Source of the DNA: Saccharospirillum mangrovi
Lineage (GTDB): Bacteria; Pseudomonadota; Gammaproteobacteria; Pseudomonadales; Natronospirillaceae
Assembly (NCBI RefSeq): GCF_003367315.1
Contig: NZ_CP031415.1
Coordinates: 3,222,001-3,286,000 of the forward strand
Length of the DNA: 64,000 nucleotides
Direction: 5' to 3'
Shown: one piece after another, positions 1 through 8,373 of the stretch
Numbering within the stretch: position 1 is the first letter of the stretch
Layout of the letters: every line of letters starts with the position of its first letter
Position numbers and translations under genes: made by a program
Notes under the pieces: generated by a model
Database searches by the model: none
What the model saw: only the letters and a program-made list of their open reading frames with translations
What the model was told of the DNA's origin: nothing

Positions 1-175
1 ACAGAAACAACTGATCGGGGTATTGCGTTTTCATCTGTTCCAGATGTGCCAGCTTGGCCGAATCAGCCAGACTGCGAACGGTGCCATGCACGCGATAACC
101 GGCGCGCAACAGGCTGTCCACAACCCAGGAACCGAGATAGCCTGAAGCACCACTGACCATGACTTGCTGTGTCAT
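1..175 (-). CDS. NAD(P)-dependent epimerase/reductase, 5' part only
   Basis: Only the first 58 codons lie in the window; the gene continues beyond base 1. The reverse-strand ATG at 175 opens MTQQVMVSGASGYLGSWVV, a classical glycine-rich NAD(P)-binding start (GASGYLG) after a short beta strand, followed by a helix and the basic stretch GTVRS typical of NADP-preferring members of the dihydroflavonol-4-reductase/epimerase branch of extended SDR enzymes. A GAGGA ribosome-binding site lies about eight bases before the ATG, which supports this start. The catalytic YxxxK is outside the window, so the substrate cannot be named. It is divergent from the nuclease gene to its right. Confidence 0.8.
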   Translation of the reverse strand, partial: MTQQVMVSGASGYLGSWVVDSLLRAGYRVHGTVRSLADSAKLAHLEQMKTQYPDQLFL

Positions 176-360
176 CACTGAATTCCTCTTGACGCGGCGG
201 ACCGCAAAAGTGGTGGTGACTAATATGATCGCGCCCGGCCCAGCTTAAATCCGCCAGAAGTCACAGCCGGCCATCGGCACCAGGCGCACTGGCAATGGGT
301 TGTTTATCCGCCCCCACTTCCCCTAGCATTCGCTGCACCCACACGCCGAGGTAGCTGTTT

Positions 361-1974
361 ATTACCACCCAACCCGACCTGCCCACCGGCTACTACAAAG
401 ACAATTTCGACCGTCTGCTCGCCACCGTCGTTGAACGCTACGACGATCTGCTGACGGATGCCGACCGCGCCTTTGTGACCGGCTATCAGCAACTCAGTTT
501 GCCCGCCGCCCGTTTGCTGGTGCGGCTGTACACGCGCAAAGGCCCGACCTTCCGCCTTGGCAAACTCAACTACGCAGAAATCCCTGATCTCGCCGCGGCC
601 GTCGCTGAATTAGCCGACATCAAGTTGCTCGACACCAACCCCGAACTCAGCGCCGGCGAAGTGGCGCAATTACTCACGCTCGCCGACTTACGCCAGCTTG
701 ATTGGGTGCCAAATCCAAAACGCCCAAAAACCGAAATACAAACCGAATTGGACGACTGGGATGACATCCGCTGCGCCAGCGACTGGGGCCTGAACGAGCC
801 ACTGATTCAACCGCAACACTGGCTGACATTGCGCCGGTTGCAACTGCTGTATTTCGGCAACGAACACCAAAGCCTGACCGACTTTGTACTGTCCGATTTG
901 GGTCTATTTCAGTACGAAAATTATCCGCTCGGCAAAGCCAACCGCTGGTTCGAACATGGCGAAGAACTCGACCAGCATTTACTGATCGGCGAATTAAAAA
1001 GCGCCGTTTTTGAAGCGCGCGAAAACAGCGATGTCGAAGCGTTAATTGCACTCGCCGAACCGCTGTTGCAAACCGTCTGGATCGGCAGCGCCAAAGACCG
1101 CGCCGCACGGCTCGCCAACCGGCTCGGTTTCCGTCTGGAACAATGGGGCGAACCGGAACTGGCGTTGCAACTCTTTCAAACCAACGACCAACCACCAGCG
1201 CGCGAACGGCGTTGCCGCATTCATTTCAAAGCCGAACGTTTTGTCGCTGCGAACGAAGAACTCGACGCCATCCGTAGTGAACCCAAAGACGCCACCGAAG
1301 CGCGTTTTCTCACCCGCTTTGCACCCAAGCTGGCGAAGAAACTCAAGCTCGATATTGAACCGATAACCGTGCCGGTTTTGATCGAACAAACGCACTGCTG
1401 GCCGCAAGGCGACGGCAGCGTCGAACAGTTGGTGTGTTCGCGTTTAACCGATGCCTATTGGCTGGAAAATTTATTGCCACTCGGTGTATTCGGGTTGATT
1501 CACTGGCGCTGGATTTTCCAGCCGGTTGCCGGCGCGTTTCACCATCCGTTTCAGCAAGCGCCAGCCGACTTGTATGAACCGGATTTTCTCGCCCGACGCG
1601 GGCTCAGCCGCAGCCAGTTGTATCGCGAATTAAGCACCGAAACCGCACGCGAATATCTGCTGGAAAACTGGGATGCCAAGTTCGGTCGGCAGAATCCGTT
1701 CGTGCATTGGGGCGCGCTCGAAAAAGACTTGGTGTTGCGTGCTTTCGACGCCCTAGCCTGGGAACAGTGGCTGGCGATTTTCAAACATCTCTGGCTCGAC
1801 TTAAAACGCCACCGCGCCGGCTTCCCCGACCTGTTTCAGTTCACCGAAACCGGCGGCCGCTTTATCGAAGTCAAAGGCCCCGGCGACCGTTTGCAAGACA
1901 ACCAACGCGACTGGCTGGCGGTGTTCGAGCAAGCCGGTATCGCCGCCGAAGTCTGGTACATCCGTTATGAATAA
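361..1974 (+). CDS. FAN1-type VRR-NUC structure-specific nuclease
   Basis: A nuclease of the bacterial FAN1 family, which cuts branched or 5'-flap DNA and is linked to cross-link repair. The last ~80 residues form the VRR-NUC domain: FPDLFQF supplies the PD and FIEVKGPGD the ExK of the PD-(D/E)XK site, followed by the conserved LQDNQ and W. The middle is helical, as expected for the SAP/TPR parts of the family. The first standard start is GTG 475, but the same frame is open upstream to a TAG at 352 and encodes PTGYYKDNFDRLL, which matches the conserved N-terminus of the family. No ATG, GTG or TTG is present there; an ATT at 361 has GAGG nine bases upstream and is the start used here (537 residues); 475 is the conservative alternative. 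The stop overlaps the helicase start by eight bases. Confidence 0.85.
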   Translation: MTTQPDLPTGYYKDNFDRLLATVVERYDDLLTDADRAFVTGYQQLSLPAARLLVRLYTRKGPTFRLGKLNYAEIPDLAAAVAELADIKLLDTNPELSAGEVAQLLTLADLRQLDWVPNPKRPKTEIQTELDDWDDIRCASDWGLNEPLIQPQHWLTLRRLQLLYFGNEHQSLTDFVLSDLGLFQYENYPLGKANRWFEHGEELDQHLLIGELKSAVFEARENSDVEALIALAEPLLQTVWIGSAKDRAARLANRLGFRLEQWGEPELALQLFQTNDQPPARERRCRIHFKAERFVAANEELDAIRSEPKDATEARFLTRFAPKLAKKLKLDIEPITVPVLIEQTHCWPQGDGSVEQLVCSRLTDAYWLENLLPLGVFGLIHWRWIFQPVAGAFHHPFQQAPADLYEPDFLARRGLSRSQLYRELSTETAREYLLENWDAKFGRQNPFVHWGALEKDLVLRAFDALAWEQWLAIFKHLWLDLKRHRAGFPDLFQFTETGGRFIEVKGPGDRLQDNQRDWLAVFEQAGIAAEVWYIRYE

Positions 1975-4252
1975 TGCGGTGCGGTTTCGCGTCTCGGTGC
2001 GGGCGCTGGCAGATTTTTGTTTGAGCGAAGGCGATTTGGTGTCCGGTTTTCGCGTCACGCCCAGCGCGCTCGAAGGGCGTGAAATTCACGGTCTGGCGCA
2101 ACAAAAACGTGGTGCCAATTATCGCGCTGAAGTGCCGGTTGAATGGTTGTGGCAACAGCGCGATTTCGACTTGATCGTCAGCGGCCGGCTCGATGGCGTT
2201 TGGCCGGGCGGTGTCGAAGAAATCAAAAGCTGCCGCGTGCCGCCGGACGAATTGCCCGAATCGACGCGTGCGCTTAATCGTTTGCAAGTGCAGCTTTATG
2301 CCGGTTTATGGGCGCTGCAAAACGACGCTATTGAAACCTGGACGGTGCGGCTGAGTTACATCCACAGCCAGACACAACAGGAATGGACCGACGACGAAAC
2401 GCACAGCCGGGACGAACTGGTCGATCAATTGATGGCGGCACTGGCGCGCTACGATGCCTGGCTACAACGCCTGCTCGCGCATCGAAAACAACGCGATGCC
2501 GCGCTCAACACACTGCAATTTCCCTACCCGACAATGCGCACCGTGCAACGGCAAATGGCCGAGACCGTCTACAAAGCGCAGGCAACGCATCGGCAAACGT
2601 TAATCGAAGCGCCGACCGGCACCGGCAAAACACTGGCGGCGTTATTTCCGGCGCTGAAAGCGCTCGGCGAAGGCCACCATCAGGGTGTGTATTACCTGAC
2701 GATGAAAACCACCGGCCAGCCGCTGGTGCTGGAAACGGTCGAGCAATTGCAACTTGCCGACGGTCAACTCAACTGCGTCAATCTGCACGCCAAAGAACGG
2801 CTGTGTTTAAGCCCGGACACACCTTGCGACGGCGCACTCTGCCCCTACGCAAACGATTATTTCGGCAAACGCCAACGGCTGCGCGAGCGTTTGTTTGCAC
2901 GCAATCGCTGGGACGCAGTAACGCTCGCCGAACTCGGCGAAGCCGAACACATCTGCCCCTATTACCTGAGCCAGGATTGGGCGCTGTGGGCGGATTTGGT
3001 GATCGGAGACGTGAATTATCTGTACGACACCACGGCAGTGCAGCCGTATTTGCTGAAAGAAATCGACAACAAAGTCGCGGTGTTGATCGACGAAAGCCAC
3101 AACCTGATCGACCGCGGCCGCGCCATGTACAGCGCCGAATTCAATGGCGAAACTCTGGAAGCGTTATTCAAGACGGCGCCAGAAGGCATTCGCAAAGCGT
3201 TGCAGCCAGTGCGCAAGGCATTGAGAAAAATACAGCCGGAAACGCCGGGCTTGTCGGATCAGCCACCCGACGTTTTGGTGCAAGCGCTGCGCACCTGGCT
3301 ACAGGAAAGTGCCCGGTTATTGCGCGAAGCGGCGTTCTGGGAACCGCCGCCACAATGGCAACGATTGATCTTCGATGCGGCGCGCTTTAATCGCATTCAT
3401 GAACTCGCCGAGCCGCGCGATTTTTGTTGGCGTTACACGCCCGGCACGCCGGCCGAGCGACGCGTCGAAACGCTGTGCCTGAACCCGGCGCGTTTGCTGC
3501 GCGAAAAACATCAGTTGGTGAATTCGGTCGCGGCCTTCAGTGCAACGCTCGCGCCCTGGCATTACAGTCAGTCGATGACGGGTTTGGCCGAGGCAGTGCC
3601 GTTGTCGCTGGCGTCACCGTTTCAGCCGGAGCAGTTTCAGGTAACGCTGGTCACCGATGTTTCGACCCGCTTTCGCGACCGCCAACAGCTGCCCGCCCAG
3701 GTCGTGCCGTTGATTCAGGCATTCCGCGAACAAACGCCCGGCAATGCGCTGGTGTTTTTCTCCAGCTACCGACAACTGGCCGACTGCGAAGCGCGGCTGG
3801 CAACCGACCCCGGCGTTATCGCGCAACGGCGGGAAACGACGTTATTGGAACGGCTGGCGTTGCTGGATCGGTTGCGCACCGAGCGTGGTTTGATGGTGCT
3901 GGCACCGCTCGGCGGCGTGCTGGGGGAAGGCGTCGATTTGCCGGGCGATGCATTGACCGGCGTGTTAGTCGTCGGCCCCGGTTTGCCGCAGGTGAACGAC
4001 TTGAACGACCGCATTCGTCGTGCGCTCGATGCCGAAGGTCAGCCGGGTTTTGACTTCGCTTATCGCTTTCCCGGCTTGCACAAAGTCTTGCAGGCGGCCG
4101 GACGTTGCGTGCGTAACGAGAGCGATCGCGGTGATATCTGGTTGCTCGACGACCGCTTTGCCGACTACCACGCCAGCGGCTGGTTGCCGCCGCATTGGAC
4201 GGTCCGCAGCGCGCGCCGCGATGAATTATTGAAGACTGTTAAGCCAGAGTAA
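1967..4252 (+). CDS. DinG/XPD-type iron-sulfur ATP-dependent DNA helicase
   Basis: A superfamily 2 helicase of the XPD/DinG group, 761 residues. Visible motifs: Walker A APTGTGKT near residue 215, Walker B LIDESHN near 373 (DESH in place of DEAH), and a C-terminal motif VI around QAAGRCVRNESDRG. Four cysteines near residues 280, 287, 292 and 329 fit the iron-sulfur cluster of this family, which unwinds 5' to 3'. The N-terminal ~120 residues contain DGVWPGGVEEIKS, resembling the PD-(D/E)XK-like exonuclease fold seen before some bacterial XPD-like helicases. The ATG lies inside the end of the FAN1 gene, so the two are translationally coupled and likely act together on branched or cross-linked DNA; that partnership is inference. 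The 3' end overlaps the convergent GGDEF gene by 14 bases. Confidence 0.88.
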   Translation: MNNAVRFRVSVRALADFCLSEGDLVSGFRVTPSALEGREIHGLAQQKRGANYRAEVPVEWLWQQRDFDLIVSGRLDGVWPGGVEEIKSCRVPPDELPESTRALNRLQVQLYAGLWALQNDAIETWTVRLSYIHSQTQQEWTDDETHSRDELVDQLMAALARYDAWLQRLLAHRKQRDAALNTLQFPYPTMRTVQRQMAETVYKAQATHRQTLIEAPTGTGKTLAALFPALKALGEGHHQGVYYLTMKTTGQPLVLETVEQLQLADGQLNCVNLHAKERLCLSPDTPCDGALCPYANDYFGKRQRLRERLFARNRWDAVTLAELGEAEHICPYYLSQDWALWADLVIGDVNYLYDTTAVQPYLLKEIDNKVAVLIDESHNLIDRGRAMYSAEFNGETLEALFKTAPEGIRKALQPVRKALRKIQPETPGLSDQPPDVLVQALRTWLQESARLLREAAFWEPPPQWQRLIFDAARFNRIHELAEPRDFCWRYTPGTPAERRVETLCLNPARLLREKHQLVNSVAAFSATLAPWHYSQSMTGLAEAVPLSLASPFQPEQFQVTLVTDVSTRFRDRQQLPAQVVPLIQAFREQTPGNALVFFSSYRQLADCEARLATDPGVIAQRRETTLLERLALLDRLRTERGLMVLAPLGGVLGEGVDLPGDALTGVLVVGPGLPQVNDLNDRIRRALDAEGQPGFDFAYRFPGLHKVLQAAGRCVRNESDRGDIWLLDDRFADYHASGWLPPHWTVRSARRDELLKTVKPE

Positions 4253-5195
4253 CGCGGTCGCGGCCGTCGGCTTTGGATTGATACAGAGCCTGCTCGGCGT
4301 CGATCAGCCAATCGCGCGGTGTCGTAAAGCGGCTGGTCCAACCGGATACGCCCATGCTTGCAGTCACCGTTAATGGCTCAGCGGCAACACCGGCCACGGC
4401 CAATTCGGCGATTTCTTCGCGCAATCGTTCGGCCAACACCAGGGCGTCGTTGGCCGGCGTGTTGGGCAGCATCAACGCAAATTTGTCGATGCTGAAGTGA
4501 CAGCTCACATCGCTGATGCGTGCCGTTTTTTGAATCAACGCCGCCACCGCTTGCAACACCGTATCGCCGGCCTTACGACCGTGGGTGTCGTTGATGCGTT
4601 TGAAATGATCGATGTCCAGCATGATCAACGACGTCGGTTCGGCGGTGCGTTTTTGCCGGGTCAACTCCTGTTTCAACTGCACTTCCCAATAACCGCGACT
4701 GTACAAGCCGGTCAGGTCATCCAGCCGCGCCAGTGCCTGCATTTTTTCGTTGGCGTCGCGTAATTCCAGCGTCATTGCCGCTTCGTCGGTAACGTCGTAA
4801 ACGATGATGCATAAGCTTTCGACTTCACCGCGCACGTTGGTCACCGGAATAAAGGTGCAGTTCTGATACATGAACGCCACTTTGCCGGTGATCGGCCGAT
4901 TGTTCTTGAAATGAAACACGTACGGCCGTTGTTCCCAGGTGGTGAAGGCGCGGTTTTTCAGTTGCACCACGGTGCGCGCTTTGTGCGCGAACCAGTCGCT
5001 TGGCAAATCCGGAAACACCTCGAACAAATCGCGCTCAATGGCCTCATCCGGCGAGATGCCACTGTGGTTTTCCATAAAGCTGTTCCACGACAAAATGCGA
5101 TTGTCGAGGCTGACCACCAGAATGCCGACATCGACCGTCTGCAAGACGTCCATCAACCAGTGGAATTCGGCTAAATTAGAGTCCGACGCGGACAT
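4239..5195 (-). CDS. PAS-GGDEF protein with degenerate active site (SIDKF)
   Basis: A 318-residue soluble protein: a PAS sensor domain at about 10-140 (VDVGILVVSLDNRILSWN and a V-DVTDEA end), a coiled linker, then a GGDEF domain from about 155. The domain keeps DDLTGLYSRGYW and LIMLDIDHFKRIND, but the signature is SIDKF where active diguanylate cyclases have GGDEF or GGEEF. The first two glycines and the catalytic glutamate are replaced, so GTP cyclisation is unlikely; a role as nucleotide sensor or protein partner is inference. Start: ATG 5195 is preceded by GGAG at five bases; GTG 5201 is an alternative overlapping the CheC stop. It is the last gene of a three-gene reverse operon with a CheC-like protein and a response regulator. 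Confidence 0.85.
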   Translation of the reverse strand: MSASDSNLAEFHWLMDVLQTVDVGILVVSLDNRILSWNSFMENHSGISPDEAIERDLFEVFPDLPSDWFAHKARTVVQLKNRAFTTWEQRPYVFHFKNNRPITGKVAFMYQNCTFIPVTNVRGEVESLCIIVYDVTDEAAMTLELRDANEKMQALARLDDLTGLYSRGYWEVQLKQELTRQKRTAEPTSLIMLDIDHFKRINDTHGRKAGDTVLQAVAALIQKTARISDVSCHFSIDKFALMLPNTPANDALVLAERLREEIAELAVAGVAAEPLTVTASMGVSGWTSRFTTPRDWLIDAEQALYQSKADGRDRVTLA

Positions 5196-5197
5196 GC

Positions 5198-5812
5198 TCA
5201 CTCCATCAAATAACGAATTTTATCGCCCAGAACCTGCACGCTGTCTTCGGTAAACAGCAGCAACAGATCGCAATCGACCTTGCGTCCTTCCAGGTGATAG
5301 GGAATTTCCACGGTCAGCGCTTTGCGCCAGCCGGTGGCCGATTGGTGCACCAGTTCATCGGTATCGACATGCTGGCCCAGCAACACCGGCTGGCCCTGGC
5401 TGAACGCCACATCCAATTGTTCGGCGAAGCCTTTCAAACAAGCGCCGATCAAAATATTGGCGATGTCCATCAGCAATTCGAGTTCCACTTGCGGTGTGAT
5501 GTCGCCGTTGAAATTGGTCAGTTCGGCAATGTCGGCAAAGCTGGTGTCGTTGAAAATCAGCAGCGCTTCACCGGCGATACGCGAGCCGAAAAACCCCTGG
5601 CAGACGGCACTTACCGACGAGGCTTCGCGCAGCGACGACAACGCCATGTTCAACTCCGAACGCTCCAGCAAATTGACCACCGGAATGGGCAACACCACGT
5701 AGGTGTCGAGCAGTCGCGCCAGCAGATCGCCGGCGCGGCCCATGGCGACGTTGGTCACTTCACGCAAGGCGTCGCGCAGTTCTTCGTCCAACTCAATCGG
5801 GTCCACCGGCAT
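5198..5812 (-). CDS. CheC-family phosphatase-like protein
   Basis: A 204-residue protein with two CheC/FliY-type helices. The first is DALREVTNVAMGRAG near residues 14-28, matching the DxxxExxNxxxG phosphatase motif; the second is LMDIANILIGAC near 113, where the glutamate position is aspartate. CheC proteins dephosphorylate CheY-like receivers, and the neighbouring gene encodes just such a stand-alone receiver, so this is its likely partner. The start ATG shares one base with the stop of the response regulator (TGATG), implying coupled translation; GTG 5815 is an alternative. No other chemotaxis genes are nearby, so a role in a small signalling unit with the PAS-GGDEF protein rather than in flagellar control is inferred. 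Confidence 0.85.
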   Translation of the reverse strand: MPVDPIELDEELRDALREVTNVAMGRAGDLLARLLDTYVVLPIPVVNLLERSELNMALSSLREASSVSAVCQGFFGSRIAGEALLIFNDTSFADIAELTNFNGDITPQVELELLMDIANILIGACLKGFAEQLDVAFSQGQPVLLGQHVDTDELVHQSATGWRKALTVEIPYHLEGRKVDCDLLLLFTEDSVQVLGDKIRYLME

Positions 5813-6183
5813 CACTCCGAATAGATTCCAAAGTCACTGAGCACCTGCGCCAAACGTGCCTGATCGACCGGTTTTTTAATAAATTCCACCGCGCCCATTT
5901 TCTTCACCCGGTTCACCGCTTCGGGTTGAATATCGCCGGAAATAACAATGACCATCGACGGCAAATCTTCCGCTTTGATCACTTCCAATACCTGATAGCC
6001 ATCCATCACCGGCATGGTTAAATCGAGGAACACCACCTCGCCTTTGCCTTCGCGAATAACCGCCAAACCTTCTTCGCCGTCGCCGGCAAAAGACACAGAA
6101 ACATCCCAGCCAGCGGGCAGCGCGCGCTGCACTTGCTTGCGGGCAAAACTGGAATCGTCACAAATCAGTACTGAGGTCGACAT
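5812..6183 (-). CDS. Stand-alone CheY-like response regulator
   Basis: A single receiver domain of 123 residues with no output domain. Seen: acidic pair in LICDDSSFARKQV, phospho-acceptor in VVFLDLTMPVMDG (about D53), switch serine in IVISGD, and the lysine in FIKKPV. The start ATG 6183 has a GGGAG site eight bases upstream; a longer reading to 6345 gives an unrelated, non-conserved extension and was not used. It is first in the operon with the CheC-like protein and the degenerate PAS-GGDEF protein. A receiver lacking an effector, beside a predicted receiver phosphatase, suggests signalling by protein-protein contact. The cognate kinase is not in this cluster. Confidence 0.9.
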   Translation of the reverse strand: MSTSVLICDDSSFARKQVQRALPAGWDVSVSFAGDGEEGLAVIREGKGEVVFLDLTMPVMDGYQVLEVIKAEDLPSMVIVISGDIQPEAVNRVKKMGAVEFIKKPVDQARLAQVLSDFGIYSE

Positions 6184-6410
6184 GCCTGCTCCCATCTCGG
6201 GCGTTACACCAAAAAAATCCGTCCTATCAGTAAAGTAGATCGGGCACCGATGGACAAATTGAAATCGACAGATTTCGACAACACCGCCGTTCGAACTGGG
6301 TTCGAAGTGTACGACATTCAGTGACGCTGGCCGAGCGCTGCGCATTGCACCGGGCGCAAGGCGGCCGTTATGATCCGAACTCGTTATCGCCAGCCAGAAT
6401 CGAGATTCCC

Positions 6411-6914
6411 ATGCCCAAGGCGTCCATTGTTTCCTCCAGCCATCTGAGTGAACGCAGCAGCGAACTCAGCGAATTCGAGTACGCGTTGATCACCGCCGAA
6501 AACACCTTTTCGCGCTGGTTGCTGCATTGCATGACCGCCGCTGGCAACGAGGAAATGAGCCCGATCGACATCCTGGTGCTGCACAACGTCTACCACCGCC
6601 AGCGGCCGAAACGCATCGCCGACATCTGCTTTGTACTCAACGTCGAAGACACCCACACCGTGTCTTACTCGCTGCGCAAACTGGGCAAGATGGGTTTGGT
6701 GGAAAGCAAAAAAGTCGGCAAGGAAACCTTCTACAACACCACCGATGAAGGCGAAGCGCTGTGCCTGCGTTACCGCGATGTGCGCAACGATTGCCTGCTC
6801 GACTGGCTCGATACGCTGGGCATCGACGCCGAAGAACTCAGCGATCTGGCGAAGAAACTGCGCACGTTGTCGACGCTGTACGACCAGGCCGCCCGCGCCG
6901 CCGCTTCGCTCTAA
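6411..6914 (+). CDS. Winged-helix (MarR-like) transcriptional regulator
   Basis: A 167-residue winged-helix protein. A helical N-terminal half (FEYALITAENTFSRWLLHCM) precedes the DNA-binding fold: helices around RPKRIADICFVLN and DTHTVSYSLRKLGKMGLVES, then the wing KKVGKETFYNTTDEGE, as in MarR-type proteins. The ATG 6411 was chosen because the frame upstream to 6321 has no conserved content. It lies directly before the TRAP transporter and hydantoinase genes in the same direction, and a near-perfect palindrome with a sigma-70-type promoter follows at 6977-7033, so it is a good candidate regulator of that catabolic block. The effector ligand is not predictable from the sequence. Confidence 0.8.
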   Translation: MPKASIVSSSHLSERSSELSEFEYALITAENTFSRWLLHCMTAAGNEEMSPIDILVLHNVYHRQRPKRIADICFVLNVEDTHTVSYSLRKLGKMGLVESKKVGKETFYNTTDEGEALCLRYRDVRNDCLLDWLDTLGIDAEELSDLAKKLRTLSTLYDQAARAAASL

Positions 6915-6976
6915 GCTCCGTTTTCTCCCCACGCTCGCCAGCGTCAGCAAACGACGCTGGATGTCTCTTTGCGACA

Positions 6977-6997
6977 TTGAATACAATTTGTATCCAA
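6977..6997. promoter_or_regulatory. Palindromic operator upstream of the TRAP operon promoter
   Basis: Two 10-base arms, TTGAATACAA and TTGTATCCAA, flank a single T and are complementary at nine of ten positions. The palindrome ends six bases before the -35 box of the promoter below, a position suited to a dimeric regulator. The winged-helix protein encoded just upstream is the obvious candidate to bind it, which is inference. Confidence 0.6.
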
Positions 6998-7003
6998 TTT
7001 TTA

Positions 7004-7033
7004 TTGACTCTGGATTTTACGGCTGCCTATAGT
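7004..7033 (+). promoter_or_regulatory. Sigma-70-type promoter for dctPQM/hydantoinase
   Basis: TTGACT at 7004-7009 and TATAGT at 7028-7033 are separated by 18 bases, close to the sigma-70 consensus. It is the only good promoter seen in the 363-base gap between the regulator and dctP. Confidence 0.6.
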
Positions 7034-7277
7034 GGCTGGGATGACTTAAAACGACAAACCGCAAATCACGCCTTCTTTTAACCAAAAGAATCGACAAAAA
7101 AACGATAACAACTGCGATCCGTAAAAGGCGTCAAAACCATGAAATTGCTTTGCCTGTCCAGGTTCCGTGCCTGGCCTGAATGGCCTGAGTCTCGGGGTTA
7201 ACCGCTTTGCGATCGCACGCTTTGAAGACGTCGTTCGCCCCGGCGAACTCAAACCCCCAAAGACCGAGGAAACGGAC
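7034..7277 (+). other. Long leader before dctP
   Basis: About 240 bases separate the promoter from the dctP start. The first part is A-rich. A 20-codon frame (ATG 7139 to TAA 7199) exists but has only a weak AAGG upstream and no recognisable leader-peptide features, so it is not called a gene. No riboswitch was recognised. Confidence 0.35.
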
Positions 7278-8255
7278 ATGAAACACCTGCTCAAGCCCCT
7301 GGCTCTGACTGCCCTGACGGCCTTCGCCGCCGCCAGCGCTCAAGCCGACATCAAATGGGACATGCCAACGCCTTACGCCGACGGCACCCACCACACCCAG
7401 AACATTCGCCAGTTTGCGCAAGACATCAGCGACGCCACCGATGGCGAGCTGAACATCGTGGTGCACTCCGGTGCCTCCTTGGTGAAACACCCGGAAATTC
7501 ACCGCGCCGTGCGCTCCGGCCAGGTGCCGATTGGTGAAGTGTTCATGGGTTTACTGGGTAACGAAAACCCGCTCTACCAAGCCGACAACATTCCCTTCCT
7601 GGTGACCAGTTTCGATGGCGCCAAAGCGCTGTGGGACGCCACCCGTCCGCAAGTGGAAGCGGCGCTGGCCGACCAAGGCCTGCAATTGTTGTACGCCGTG
7701 CCATGGCCCCCGCAGGGTTTTTACACCAAGGAACGCATCACCAGCGGTGCCGACTTTGACGGCATGAGAATGCGCGCTTATAGCGCCTCGACCTCACGCA
7801 TGGCCGAATTGCTTGGCGCCACCCCGACCACCGTCCAGACGCCGGAAATTCCGCAGGCGTTCAGCACCGGCATCATCGAAGCCATGGCGACCTCACCGAC
7901 CACCGGCGTCTCCAGCCAGGCCTGGGATTACACCGATTACTACCTTGATGCCCGCGCCTGGATTCCGAAAAACATGGTGTTTGTGAACGCCCGTGCGTTT
8001 GACCGCTTGTCGGCGCAGATGCAACAGGCGGTGCTCGAAGCCGCCGCCGCCGCCGAAGCGCGCGGCTGGGAAATGGCCGTGGCCGAAACCGATAGCAAAA
8101 CGGCGGAACTGGCCGACAATGGCATGACCGTGTACACGCCGGACGCCGACCTCGCCGCCTTCCTGGCCGACGTTGGCGCGACCATGACCAACGAATGGTT
8201 CGAGCAAATGGGTTACGACGACACCAACCCCATTGCCGACATTATCGGTCAGTAA
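7278..8255 (+). CDS. dctP: TRAP transporter solute-binding protein (DctP family)
   Basis: Periplasmic receptor of a tripartite ATP-independent transporter, 325 residues. A Sec signal peptide (KHLLKPLALTALTAFAAASAQA) is followed by mature IKWDMPTPYADGTHHTQNI and the family core with LYAVPWPPQGFYTKERI, GMRMRAYSAS and EIPQAFSTGIIEAM; the arginine in GMRMRAY is at the usual position for binding a carboxylate. The start ATG has GAGGAAA six bases before it; an upstream extension to 7167 is not signal-like. It is followed by the two membrane subunits and a hydantoinase-type enzyme, so the ligand is probably a carboxylated cyclic amide or its product, which is inference. Confidence 0.92.
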   Translation: MKHLLKPLALTALTAFAAASAQADIKWDMPTPYADGTHHTQNIRQFAQDISDATDGELNIVVHSGASLVKHPEIHRAVRSGQVPIGEVFMGLLGNENPLYQADNIPFLVTSFDGAKALWDATRPQVEAALADQGLQLLYAVPWPPQGFYTKERITSGADFDGMRMRAYSASTSRMAELLGATPTTVQTPEIPQAFSTGIIEAMATSPTTGVSSQAWDYTDYYLDARAWIPKNMVFVNARAFDRLSAQMQQAVLEAAAAAEARGWEMAVAETDSKTAELADNGMTVYTPDADLAAFLADVGATMTNEWFEQMGYDDTNPIADIIGQ

Positions 8256-8260
8256 GTTCG

Positions 8261-8300
8261 CACCTGTTTCACTAAGGTCACACTTGTTTCACTAAGGTCA
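8261..8300 (+). repeat. Tandem 20-base duplication
   Basis: Two adjacent 20-base units in the dctP-dctQ gap differ at one base only (CACCTGTTTC versus CACTTGTTTC, each followed by ACTAAGGTCA). They lie just before the hairpin at 8334. No function is evident. Confidence 0.8.
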
Positions 8301-8333
8301 CACCGCGGGTCGCACTGCGATCCATTGTCTCAC

Positions 8334-8358
8334 GGGGCCAGACCGGCCCCGATTTTTT
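8334..8358 (+). terminator. Intrinsic terminator/attenuator between dctP and dctQ
   Basis: Stem GGGGCC / GGCCCC with a five-base loop is followed after GA by six T. Position after the receptor gene suggests partial termination, giving more receptor than membrane subunits, a common arrangement in binding-protein operons. Confidence 0.7.
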
Positions 8359-8373
8359 AACGGAGCCATCGCC

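Noticed and set aside
7139-7201. 20-codon frame in the dctP leader as a leader peptide
   Set aside because: Weak ribosome-binding site, no run of a regulatory amino acid and no attenuator hairpin overlapping it.
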